From positions 1-64,000 of the IMG/VR virus record IMGVR_UViG_3300008111_000027: a DNA stretch of 64,000 nt; one strand, written 5' to 3'. The DNA comes from a virus. Each line of letters begins with the position of its first letter. Positions within the stretch are counted from its first letter, which is position 1. The notes below the pieces were generated by a model. The model worked only from the letters and a program-made list of their open reading frames with translations. It ran no database searches and was not told the DNA's origin. The translations under genes were made by a program, and so were the position numbers. Below are positions 33,660 to 43,900 of the stretch, piece after piece.

Positions 33660-34674
33660 TGTTTTTGATTTTAATTAATTTTTTATTCTTTTCTTTTCTT
33701 GTTAATCTTAAAAATGGATTGAGGAAGTTTATCCACGCATCATCCGATTTTGGAAGTAATAAAAATATACCATCTTCCATCATCATCTTCATGGTGTTTT
33801 TATATGACCGACCTTCAGGGTCAATCAAATCGTTTATTAATGAAGTTATAGATTCCCTTGCTTCATCAGTTAAGAAAGGATTATCAAGACTTACAATACG
33901 ACTATTGACATCAAAAAATTCCTCACCTAATATCCCATATTTGGTAACACCTGTCAGAAGATTCTTTACAAGACGATTATCGTTGTCTTCCTCAAATAAA
34001 TTGTTAAATCTTTCAAGAATAAATTCAACGGTAATCTCTTCGGTTTTAATTTCAGGAACTAATGAAATTAATCTCCTGACACCTAAATTTTTGATGCCCG
34101 CAATATTATCCGATGGGTCACCACAAATCATCTTGACCAATTTTATATTCTGTATAAGAATTTGTTCATGGTCATAAACGAACATATCATTTGGTTGGTA
34201 TATTTTACTGTGTGAGGGATTAAAGAGTTTGGTATTTTCTGAAACTAATTGAGTCAAATCACCATCTGAAGAAAAAATTATTTTGTTTTCTTTTGGTGAG
34301 TTTTGAACATAATATGCGATTGAATCGTCTGACTCACAGAATTCATATTCACCTTGTCTAACAAATAGTTCTTCAAGATATTGTTTAATTCTGTTTCTTT
34401 GTTTTCCGTAAGAATGTAATTCTTCTTCAGACCTGATACGAGATTTTCTATTCTCTTTGTATTGATGGTAGAACCTTTTTCTTGTTATAGAACCATCTTG
34501 TCCATCCCAAAAAACGACAATCTTATCCAAATGATGGATTTCAATTGTTCGTCTTAAGGTGTTTATAAAATGATATATCCCACCAATATGTTCCCCCTTA
34601 TAAAAGTGATTTTTTAATCCAAAAAAACCAATAGTAAGTAAATTGTCACCATCTACCAATAATACATTAGACAT
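33652..34674 (-). CDS. rnh: 5'-3' exonuclease / RNase H, FEN-like, 340 aa
   Basis: Likely removes RNA primers and 5' flaps, as T4 RNase H does. The N-terminus carries the first metal-binding acids (VLLVDGDNLL). Further acidic clusters follow: VVFWDGQDG, FCESDDSIAYY and IIFSSDGDLTQL, all typical of the FEN-1/PIN-like fold. A helix-hairpin-helix-type DNA-binding segment is visible at GDPSDNIAGIKNLGVRR. Length is close to T4 RNase H (305 aa). It is 31 bp downstream of uvsX and overlaps the next gene by 8 bp, so it is in the replication operon. Confidence 0.85.
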   Translation of the reverse strand: MSNVLLVDGDNLLTIGFFGLKNHFYKGEHIGGIYHFINTLRRTIEIHHLDKIVVFWDGQDGSITRKRFYHQYKENRKSRIRSEEELHSYGKQRNRIKQYLEELFVRQGEYEFCESDDSIAYYVQNSPKENKIIFSSDGDLTQLVSENTKLFNPSHSKIYQPNDMFVYDHEQILIQNIKLVKMICGDPSDNIAGIKNLGVRRLISLVPEIKTEEITVEFILERFNNLFEEDNDNRLVKNLLTGVTKYGILGEEFFDVNSRIVSLDNPFLTDEARESITSLINDLIDPEGRSYKNTMKMMMEDGIFLLLPKSDDAWINFLNPFLRLTRKEKNKKLIKIKNNE

Positions 34675-34705
34675 TAATCATCACTCTTATAGGGTTAAAC
34701 AAAAA

Positions 34706-35704
34706 TTAATCTTCTTCTTCGAAATCGTAAGTTGTTGATTCCGCTAAATCAAAGTCGCTAGACCCTAATTTTTCTTTCCAAAAACTTGAATATTCTTTTT
34801 TATACGACTCCAAAGCTTCTTTGGTGTCGGCAATATATCCATTATGGACAACGATAACTTTACCGTCTTTGTAACCTAATCCATTAACGTGGTTTTTAAG
34901 GATTGAAATTTTGGTTCTAACAGCGTAAACAATTTTTCTACCGTCTTTGGTTGCATCAATGTGGTTGATACCTGATTTTTTCTGATTACCAAATAAGAAG
35001 ATAAGTGAAGACGCTAATTTTAATGCTTCACCACCTTTTGGTTTGATTTCAGGTTGACCCATTGGATTGTCAGGTAATTCTACCCATGGTTGATTCACCA
35101 CAACCATTGTCAAATAATATGACGAGTCTTTAGATGGGTAATCTTCTTTTTTTGATTTGGTAATTCTTGAGTGAATACCCATACCAATTTTATCGGATAA
35201 TGCACTTGCGTTGTGTTGTTTACCACCTTTACCATCAAAAGTCATCTTACATGGTATTGAACCAATTGAATCCCAACAAAATAAAATGTGTCTTGGGATT
35301 TCACCTTTTTCATGAGCATCAATGATGTCATTTATAAAATCGGTTGCTTGTTCAATATAGTCAAATGAATCATTGAAAATAAAATCACCTGTCCACTCGC
35401 CATTCGCATCTTTTTCAGCTTGGAAACCAAGTTCAATTGCGTGTTCCCATTTCCATTTTCTTTCAGTGATAATAAGTACGGGTAAATGGCCTTTCTTTTG
35501 TGCATCAACCGCAGCTAAAATCATTGCGGTTGTTTTTGATGAGTTTGTATGTCCTAAGAACATATTAATACCTCCCATCACGGGTCCTGGTAATCCACAT
35601 GCGTTGTTAAACGCCTCACCACAATAATAAAAGTTTTCATCCTTATATTTTGTTTTTGATGAGAATTTGGATATATAATCGAATTCTTTTTTCTTGATTG
35701 CCAT
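34706..35704 (-). CDS. uvsX: RecA-like recombinase UvsX, 332 aa
   Basis: A RecA/UvsX-family strand-exchange protein for recombination-dependent replication. The Walker A motif is GHTNSSKTT at residues 51-59, and a Walker B-type strand is in HILFCWDSIGSIP. The KGGEALKLASSLIFLF segment fits the RecA-core end. The C-terminus is acidic (TTYDFEEED). I choose the ATG at 35704 (MAIKKKEFDY) because an upstream in-frame ATG at 35752 would place the start inside the ssb terminator hairpin and add an unconvincing 16-residue extension. It is flanked by ssb and the 5'-3' exonuclease. Confidence 0.9.
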   Translation of the reverse strand: MAIKKKEFDYISKFSSKTKYKDENFYYCGEAFNNACGLPGPVMGGINMFLGHTNSSKTTAMILAAVDAQKKGHLPVLIITERKWKWEHAIELGFQAEKDANGEWTGDFIFNDSFDYIEQATDFINDIIDAHEKGEIPRHILFCWDSIGSIPCKMTFDGKGGKQHNASALSDKIGMGIHSRITKSKKEDYPSKDSSYYLTMVVVNQPWVELPDNPMGQPEIKPKGGEALKLASSLIFLFGNQKKSGINHIDATKDGRKIVYAVRTKISILKNHVNGLGYKDGKVIVVHNGYIADTKEALESYKKEYSSFWKEKLGSSDFDLAESTTYDFEEED

Positions 35705-35739
35705 TGTATATTTTCTATTGTTTTTAATTAAAAAAGAAG

Positions 35740-35774
35740 AACTTGGACACAATGTCTAAGTATGTGTCCAAGTT
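35740..35774 (-). terminator. Intrinsic terminator between ssb and uvsX
   Basis: Stem arms AACTTGGACACA and TGTGTCCAAGTT (12 bp) enclose an 11-nt loop. On the minus strand the stem is followed by CTTCTTTTTT. It lies just after the ssb stop. Like T4 gene 32, this could isolate ssb as a separately controlled transcript. Confidence 0.75.
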
Positions 35775-35782
35775 CATTTTAA

Positions 35783-36640
35783 TTAGAATGGTAGGTCGTC
35801 ATCCCCCTCCATGTCTTCTTGTGGGTCAACTTGAGGAACTGATGTTTTTGTTGGTGAAGATGGTTTAGACATTTCAATTTCTTGAGTGGAATTTGAAACA
35901 TATTTACCAGTTGTTGTATCCCATCTTGGGACTTCACCTTTAGCAATCATTTCTAAATACTCTTCAGGTTTTTTAGAATATACATCAGACCAAACCAATT
36001 CATCATTAATCCAAGTATCTGCAATAACTGAATCAGAGTGTAGTGGTGATTGGTCTTCAGGGATGATAGATGTAATTGTTGTGTATTCTCTACCGTTACC
36101 CGCCTTAGTTAGGTTAAGATTAAGAATCAAATCCCTTCCTTTCTGTGGGTCGGTAATATCACCTTTATTTCTGAAAAGAGGTGCAATTTTATCCAAAACA
36201 CCTTCACTTTTAGTGTTTCTTTTAAATCTCCAAAATTTAACACCATCTTGTTCTCTATCTCTATCAATAACTTTTACGATATAGAACATTTTAGATTTAT
36301 ACTGACGAGCTAAAATAGCATCTTGTTCGTCACCTGTCATTTTTAATCCTTCATGTACTTCGTTCAATGGTGAACGTTTACCTTCTTGATTTGGGTCATA
36401 CAGTTTAACCCAATTACCATCAACCTGTACCTCGTGGAAATACACGGGAACAAATGGGCTACTACCATCTTTCATAGGTAGGATTCTAATTCTTCTTTCA
36501 CCACTTCTTTCACCTTTTGGTAGGAGTGTGGTAAAATACTTCTTCATTCTATCCTCTTGGGATACCTTGTTTGTGTTGCCGCTTGCGACCTGTTTGTCTT
36601 TTTCGTACTGTGCCAGTACTGACTCTGTTGTTGACATCAT
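35783..36640 (-). CDS. 32: Single-stranded DNA-binding protein, T4 gp32-like, 285 aa
   Basis: Coats ssDNA during replication and recombination and interacts with UvsX and helicase-loading proteins. The size and three-part build fit gp32: a basic N-terminal segment (residues ~1-35), a central OB-fold-like core (RRIRILPMKDGSSPFVPVYF, FYIVKVIDRDREQDGVKFWR), and a Ser/Thr/Pro linker ending in an acidic tail DMEGDDDLPF. That tail resembles the acidic protein-interaction tips of SSBs. I do not see the Cys/His zinc cluster of T4 gp32. It is flanked by terminators on both sides, suggesting independent expression. Either of two consecutive ATGs could be used. Confidence 0.85.
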   Translation of the reverse strand: MMSTTESVLAQYEKDKQVASGNTNKVSQEDRMKKYFTTLLPKGERSGERRIRILPMKDGSSPFVPVYFHEVQVDGNWVKLYDPNQEGKRSPLNEVHEGLKMTGDEQDAILARQYKSKMFYIVKVIDRDREQDGVKFWRFKRNTKSEGVLDKIAPLFRNKGDITDPQKGRDLILNLNLTKAGNGREYTTITSIIPEDQSPLHSDSVIADTWINDELVWSDVYSKKPEEYLEMIAKGEVPRWDTTTGKYVSNSTQEIEMSKPSSPTKTSVPQVDPQEDMEGDDDLPF

Positions 36641-36694
36641 ATGTTTGTTTTTTAAAAGTTAGAAAATGTTTCTATGTAAAGTATAGACAAAAAA

Positions 36695-36716
36695 AGTCAG
36701 ATTACAAAATCTGACT
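36695..36716 (-). terminator. Intrinsic terminator upstream of ssb
   Basis: Perfect 9-bp stem AGTCAGATT/AATCTGACT with a 4-nt loop. T runs follow on both strands (TTTTTTT on the minus strand), so it could act in both directions. It ends the 124-aa gene's transcript before ssb. Confidence 0.78.
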
Positions 36717-36748
36717 CTCTTTTTTTTTAAAATTGTTTTGGGAAGGGG

Positions 36749-37123
36749 TTACTCAAGAGTTAAAAGATACAGTAATTTATTCAATAAACCAAGCATCTCA
36801 TCTCTTAAATTTAACAAATCAGTGTCTAATCTATCATCTAAGTCATCTGAGAACTCAACAAGAGCTTCAGTACAAACTTTGACCATGTCAACGGGATTGA
36901 CCTCTGAAAGGTTTACTAACTGAATAGTATTTGTATCCTCTTCAAGTGTAAATCTACCATATTTACCCATGGCAACCTCAACAAATTCGTCAATAAGGTC
37001 TGATAAACCATCATAGGTTTTACCAAAAGCGTCGTGCCTGGCAATACCTTTTGTTTGCCAATGGTTTATTTTCATTTGTAATTGTAAACCTAATAAGAAG
37101 TTTACTTTAGAACTTAAATTCAT
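36749..37123 (-). CDS. Ferritin/Dps-like small phage protein (DUF5856-type), 124 aa
   Basis: The protein has a helical pattern with QMKINHWQTKGIARHDAFGK then YDGLSDLIDEFVEVAMGKYG. This resembles Dps-like/DUF5856 proteins of large phages, where His, Trp and acidic residues sit in a four-helix arrangement. The second half is acidic and helical (EALVEFSDDLDDRLDTDLLN). The role in phage is unknown to me. The ATG overlaps the upstream gene by 17 bp, implying coupled expression. A strong terminator follows. Confidence 0.6.
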   Translation of the reverse strand: MNLSSKVNFLLGLQLQMKINHWQTKGIARHDAFGKTYDGLSDLIDEFVEVAMGKYGRFTLEEDTNTIQLVNLSEVNPVDMVKVCTEALVEFSDDLDDRLDTDLLNLRDEMLGLLNKLLYLLTLE

Positions 37124-37736
37124 CTTCCTCTGTTTCTGCGTTAAAACTATCTTTTATTGTGTCGTTTGAATAATCTTCAATATCTTGCTTGGTGAGGACG
37201 TATTCGTTTTTACCTGTTTGTTGCATCTCACCTTGTTTTTGAGCAAAAAACTCTTGGGGATTTAGATTGAAAGGGTATGAATCCAAAGAACGTAACTCCA
37301 ACTTTTCTTGTGGTGATTTTTCTTTCATGGTTTCAACCTTGCTACCTAATTCATCAATTTTGTTCATTACCGCATCCATCTGAGATAATTTTTGTTCCAA
37401 ATCTGTCAGTTTAGTAAATACTGTTTCCATTTTACCAACAACATCATTGTTATTAGATTTGCTATCATCCAAATCCTTTTTAATTGATTTAGTCATATTA
37501 ACTAAATCTGTGATATCGATTTCTTCGGTATCTTCCACGGGTGCTGCCGGTGCTGGTGGGACTTCAGCGGGCATCGGTGCTGCTGGGTCCATAGGTGGTA
37601 CATCACCAGGTGGTGGGGGTGGTACATCTCCAACAGGAGGTGGTACTTCACCTTGTTCCATTAAGGTTTTTGCATATTTGTTAATCGCGTTGTATCTCGC
37701 GAGTTCTTCCATAAGTGATTTTTCTAATTTTTTCAT
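37107..37736 (-). CDS. Proline-rich coiled-coil protein, 209 aa, unknown
   Basis: No family recognised. Residues ~30-72 form a Pro/Ala-rich linker (VPPPPPGDVPPMDPAAP), followed by a predicted coiled coil at ~80-145 (VFTKLTDLEQKLSQMDAVMN). The C-terminal part is mixed and acidic (NAETEEDEFKF). A Pro-rich tether plus coiled coil is common in phage head or tail scaffolding and adaptor proteins, but nothing here fixes the function. It lies 2 bp downstream of the 68-aa gene and overlaps the next one by 17 bp. Confidence 0.55.
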   Translation of the reverse strand: MKKLEKSLMEELARYNAINKYAKTLMEQGEVPPPVGDVPPPPPGDVPPMDPAAPMPAEVPPAPAAPVEDTEEIDITDLVNMTKSIKKDLDDSKSNNNDVVGKMETVFTKLTDLEQKLSQMDAVMNKIDELGSKVETMKEKSPQEKLELRSLDSYPFNLNPQEFFAQKQGEMQQTGKNEYVLTKQDIEDYSNDTIKDSFNAETEEDEFKF

Positions 37737-37738
37737 AG

Positions 37739-37945
37739 TTAGTCTTGTAAAAGTTGTCTACCGTCTTCGGTTATAAATTTTTTGTTTATTCTTTCTACTA
37801 TACCATCCTTAGACCTGATAACATAACATTCACCGGTTTGAAGGTCGCATTCTTCTGTTTCCATTCCGTCTTTTGAAACGGATTTTACTTGTTTTGGATT
37901 TTTCATGTAGTTATCCAAAGTATTATTCAATTTTTCGTTGTTCAT
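37739..37945 (-). CDS. Small protein, 68 aa, unknown
   Basis: Charged, probably soluble protein with no recognised family. It contains SVSKDGMETEECDLQTGECY, with two Cys residues seven apart, and a basic/acidic C-terminus. Intact, with a late-promoter-like ATATTTATT 12 nt upstream, and followed after 2 bp by the proline-rich gene. Coding status is supported by the promoter motif and tight spacing. Confidence 0.55.
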   Translation of the reverse strand: MNNEKLNNTLDNYMKNPKQVKSVSKDGMETEECDLQTGECYVIRSKDGIVERINKKFITEDGRQLLQD

Positions 37946-37957
37946 GGTATTTTCTTT

Positions 37958-37966
37958 AATAAATAT
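37958..37966 (-). promoter_or_regulatory. Late-promoter-like motif before the 68-aa gene
   Basis: Minus strand ATATTTATT, 12 nt upstream of the ATG at 37945; same element as before other structural genes. Confidence 0.5.
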
Positions 37967-37990
37967 CTAAAAAAGTGGAAAACTTAAAAA

Positions 37991-40900
37991 TTAATCCATT
38001 TTAAAGTATACAACGTCTCCATCGTATAGTCCTAATTCGGACATAAGTTTCGGTGACATACCCATACCAATCTCGGTAGACTTCGGTCCTCTACTAATTG
38101 GACCTTCAACCACTATTGAACCAACAGTTTTGTCTAATTGGTAATTAGGATTTACTGTTAATTGAGTATTGTTTTTAGGGTTCTTAAATGTTGTTTTAGC
38201 AGTTTTTATAACATCATTAGTAATGGTTCTTGACAATTGAAAATCCACATTATAGAATTTATAACTTGAATCCTTAACGTCAGACCATGTAATTCCGTTT
38301 GTGAGATTAAATCCTTGTGCGTCATCTATTGGGTATTTTTCTCCACCCATTTTATATACAATAGTTCTAAACCATTCCTCATTACCGTTTCTAACTTTTT
38401 GTATTAGACGAGTTTCATTATATCCATTATATGGTACACCAAATCTGTTAATACCAACTTCTTGAATAACCGTTTCACCCTGTATATTTTTACCTTGTCT
38501 GTCCGTAACATATGGTATTCCTTGGTATATAACTTCTTGGTCGGTGTCGGTATCGTTAGCGGCTCTCTGTTTGATTTTAGCAATAGCTTTTGCTTGAATT
38601 TTATCAAATAGAATTCGATAACTTGCAACAAATGAGTCTTTAGGGTCAGGTAATGAAGTATATGGTATTCGTGTTCCTGAAAAACTTGTTGAGATGTTAT
38701 TACCCTTGATTTGATGAGAAACCTCAGTAATCCAATATGAACCCCTAAACATAGGTATGTTTTTTAAGTAAAAGAACATTGTTGGTTGAATCATAACGTT
38801 ACCCATGGCAGTTACACCACATTTATATGATGCTTGTTTATAATAATCGAATAAACTTGTGTCTACATTATGAACACCAGCACCTGAAGCCGACCTTGAT
38901 AGATTTTCTAAAACTTGAAAAGACTCTGATGTATTTTTTAGTGTACTTTGGTCTAATGTAACTCCTTTGAATATACCTTGATTTTGGTCACCAAAACTCA
39001 CCTCAAACGCAACTACCCTATTAGATTTTGATAAATCGTTTTGTGAGAAACCTTCTAATGATGTTATTAATAATGGGTTTGGAGTTTGTCCACCAATATA
39101 AAAACTATCGTCAACAAACTTATACGCCTTACTATTGGACATATCAATTCTTTTCGATGTTTGTCCAACTAATTGTATGATAACTTTTGGTGTCGCCTCT
39201 TGATAATCAACCTCTAAGAATGTACCAAATAAAGTTGATGCCACTTTTTTTGATGGTGTTATTTTATTCTTATTTGTCAAGTTATTACCATAAAAATTTA
39301 TATAGGCAGGTAACGCTCTCATATCTAATCCAGTACCTTGTATTATCATAGAAATGGCGTTGTACAAAGGAAGTTTAGAGTTGTTTGGGTCCAATAAAGG
39401 TGTAAACTTATCTATGTTTAAATAAAATTTATCACCAATGTCTCTATTGGCTTTGTCTAAGAATAAAAATTCCTCAAGTAACAAACGTTGACCAATTGAA
39501 TTACCGGCGGTCCATTTATCGTTAAATGATTTGAAAGTGTTATACAATTCTAACTTTGTTTGAGTTGAATTGTAACCTCTAAACATATCAATACTAGCAG
39601 CAGGATTACCCGTGGCGTTACTCGTTAAATTACCTAATAATGGTAAAAGTGTATTCAAATACAAAGCAAGTCTAGCTTCAGCCCCTTTTGGAACATTTGT
39701 TCCACCTGTATTTTTAAGTATTATTGAATCTTGTAAATAAGTTAAAAACGCGGCTTTGGTGTTGGTTCCTCCCGCTTTTCGATATCCACCATATATTTGA
39801 GCCAACGGCCTATGTTTTTTTATGTTATCTTCAGTTAATTTAACGTCCAATAAACTAAAGAAATTAACATAGTAACTATCAATATCTTCACCAATATATA
39901 ATTTAATAAAATTAAGATTTGGGGTTGTTAAATCTGAAGCACTGAAAGGTTGTGGTTTATAAGTTGTCAAAGACTTATAAGGTTGAACCGCTGTCAAACC
40001 ATATAAAGAATTGGCATCAATTTCTTTTGGGTTTGCTAACGTAAATTTTATTAAGTTGTTAGCACTTAATATATCTGTAGTGATAGATTCAGCGTTTCTT
40101 TTTTGTCTTTCTTTTAATGTGTTACCAATTAATAAATCAATATCATTACTATCATCGTCTTTCTTTTCAACAACGGATAATTTCTTTAACATATCTTGGA
40201 ATTTAGGATAACTAATATTCCTAAAAATGTTATACGGTATTTCTTCATTTATTTTTTCACTAGCAAAATCAAGAAAGAAACTTTCAAAATACTCAAGTAT
40301 TTGAGGGCTAAATGTACCGATTAAATCTAACGCCTTTTTGTAATTAGTTGATATTGAATATGTGTTACCTGTTGTCCTAAAATAATCGTACGGACTTGGG
40401 AACGTTTGTCCACTAAAACTAGTTGAAAGAGTGTCGTTTAGGTACCAAAGTGTTTTAAATGTCAACTCCTCAGCTACTGTGAATGTGTTACTATTGGATA
40501 TGTCACTATTTTTATGTCCCCCAAGAGATGGTAATAAAGTGTAGTTTTTGTCTGAGGTTATGTATTTGGAATTATCCATAACCACGTCCCAATAATTCAT
40601 ACCGCTTTTTTGTGTAACCCTATGTAATAATTTACCCGATGTACTTGTGGAAGAATATGAAACATTACCTAAAGTTATATCATAAGTTGCATAGTCATTT
40701 ACTATTTGACTGTACACAGTTTGATAGAACGGTCTAATACCTGCATTAGTGTAACCAGTATATGTAACACCTGAAGTTGAACCTGATGATGTGGAAATTT
40801 TTGGTACTATATCAAAGGTCACATATTCATCATAAACAGCAAATACTGTGGCACCTGTTAGTCCTGTAAGTGGAGTTTGTGAAATTGTAAATCCTGTAGT

Positions 40901-43900
40901 ACTTGTAATATTTGTAATGTACGTATTCGGCGCTGTTTGTCCTGTACCAGCAATAACCGTAACGGTCATTCCTGTTTGTAGTCCTATTGTACTTGGTACA
41001 TTAATCGTAGTACCACTACTACTTGCGTTTGTTGATGTGTATGTTATTAGTGCACCATTATTATCAAATAGGGTTTTACCTGTTAATGGTTTTGTAACAT
41101 AGCTTGAATTTACACATCCATTCAAAATATCGTAACCATCTATTAAGTGTGTTTTATATCTATGATAAATTGAACCCCATTTTAACATTAAATGATATGG
41201 TATAAAATGTGTAGACGATACTTCTCTAAATAAAGAAGATGTTAATATTGACTGACCTCCAAATGTTATTTGTTCATCTAAATCAATGAAAGGTAATGAG
41301 TTTAATAACAAATACGATGAACCAGCGTACTTACCTCGTAAAGTTGATTTATTAAAATCATTAAATAATTGATTATGAAAATATGGTGTGTTTAATATTG
41401 AGGTTGTGTTTCCTGTAACATTAATCGTATTTTTAAAAAAGTCAGTGCTGTCTGCTGATGGTTTAACCCATGATTTAGATTCTATTGGTGAACATATAAA
41501 ACCTTGAGAACTGTTAACTTTTAAAATGCCATTAAATTTAAAATTATCTCTTGTGAAATTTGTTTTACCTAAATAATTCAAATATGTTGTTGAATTGAAG
41601 GGGTATATGTCTGTCCTGTATGTTTCAGGTTCGTAATCAATTAAAATTTTATTTAAATCATCTTCTTTTAAATCACCCGTAGGGTTAGTTGCTGTCTCGT
41701 CATATTTTTCAAATTTAAATGGTTCGTCAATGACTGAAGATATATAATTGGTTGTTGGTAGATGGTCTTTAAAATAATTGAATCTTTCATATGGTGATAA
41801 TCCAGGTAGATATCCATCATAAACCGTAGTGGTCTTAGGTGTCCCATCTTCATTTTTTTGAATAACACCGTTTTCTCTTAATTCTGTTTTTGTAACAGGA
41901 GCAATTAATTGGTCTTTATTGGTTATTTTTTTTGCTAACTCAATAATATCGTTATCGTCTTTTATTAATTCTTGAATATTTTTAAATTCTTCATTGGCCA
42001 ACTGTCTAATCATTTGGTCATTAAAAGAATCAAACAATGTTGAATACAGTGCTCTTTCGTACAATTCGTAAACAAATCCCGCGTAACTTTTATCAATAAA
42101 TGGTATAGATTCATTTATAACGTCAATACCTGATAAGTCTTCAATTTTTTGATTTTCAGTATTTGAATCAAAAACATAATTTACATCATTTCTTGTGGGT
42201 TCCCCATTTACGTTTGTTTCTACCCTATTGGTTACAATTTTAATATACTCTTCAATAAAGTCAATTTCAGGCCAAAGGGTTTTGTCATAAGATTTTAATT
42301 TGTGAACTAATTCTTCATCACCGGGATACGCAATTACATTTTGTTTACCACCACCTTGGGGTTTTTTTACTTCAGGCCATGGATATATGTTTTCACCTTT
42401 TGATTCTTTTGATAAATTTGTTAAAGTCTTTTTTCTATTATTAGCAGCATCAAAAGCCTTGTTATGAACATCTTTCATTAACCTAATAAAAACCTCAGCA
42501 TTAGCTAATAAAACCGCAAACATATTTCTTACGGTTGGTTCGAATCCAAATCCATATTCTTTACTTTTGATGACCTTATTCATTTCTGATTCAACATCAT
42601 CTTCGACTTTTTTTCTTTGTTCCTCAAATGATTTTCTTATTTGAAAAATGTCTTCAAAAATTCCATCAATATGTACAACTACTTTTTTATCATTAAGAAC
42701 TTTATAATATGAACTTACGTTTTTAACATTCCTAATTGAAATCCTTTTGAAGTCTCCACTTGTTTGATTTAATAGTTCTTGAGTTAAAAGTTTGGTTTTA
42801 CCCATAGCGGCATTGAAACTAGATAAAAGGAGTTCAAGAGCACCCGCTCCGTTACCTAATATATGTTTTGTCTCTGTCTTATCTTTCGCGTTCAAATAAA
42901 ACCATAAATCACTAATTGTTTCATTATTGGTTGCAGTTTTAGTAAATGATGTATATTCTTGTGATAGATATTGTTTACCCCAAGCCTTAATTGAATTTTC
43001 AAAATCATTGAGAAGGGTGTCCATTTCTTTTATACCAGAAAAGACATCCATACTGACTTTACTAAAAATTTGTTGTTCAAGTATTTTATCAAGAGTTTCA
43101 GCGATGTAACCAATTTCTTTTAGGGTACGAACAGGAAAACCTTTTGGGATTAAACCTTTTTGTTCGTATTGTCTATACACCGATTTTAATATCGTATAAC
43201 CTCTTGATGATTGTTTTACTCTTTTTTCATATAATCCTGTACTTTCATTAAATTTTGTATTGTCTTTTTCTTCGACCAAAAACATATAAGGGCAGTTGAT
43301 AATTGCAGACAATGGGATATCGTTTAACCATGCAAAAGTTGAACCAACAAACTTTGTTGTTATTTCAAAATTACCATTAGATTCATTAAATCTCGATTTA
43401 AAATCGGTCATATGTAATCTATAACGAATGGCTTTACCGTAGTAACCTTTAACTGTTAAATAAAAAATTGGCCACGGTAAATGGAAGAAAGCTCGATAAG
43501 GTGAGTTTTCAGAAGATTCGAAAAGAGTTTTACCTCTTACGTCAACAAAGTTTATAGTGATTTGTGGAACAAAGTTGGCACCTTTTACGTCAATATTAAT
43601 TGAATCAATACCAAAAGATTGTCCTGTTGGGTCTTTGAATTGGTCCTCACCGAATGTTACGTCATATCCATCTTTATATGTAGATTCTTGACCCTGAATT
43701 GGTTTGGGAACAAAAGCGTCAGTCCATGTGGCATCAAAGTTCCCATCACCACTTGCGTTTCTTAAAAAATTGAGATTACCTTTTGCAACTTGAGTTAGTG
43801 TATTTCCTACGTTATCGTCAGCAATAAGAGTCGTTCTTGGAATCAAATCAGCTTCCAAGTTCACATACATGACTAAGTTTTCTTGTTTATGTCCTCTTGG

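Noticed and set aside
35705-35752. Upstream ATG extension of uvsX
   Set aside because: The added residues overlap the terminator hairpin and do not look like UvsX; the ATG at 35704 fits.
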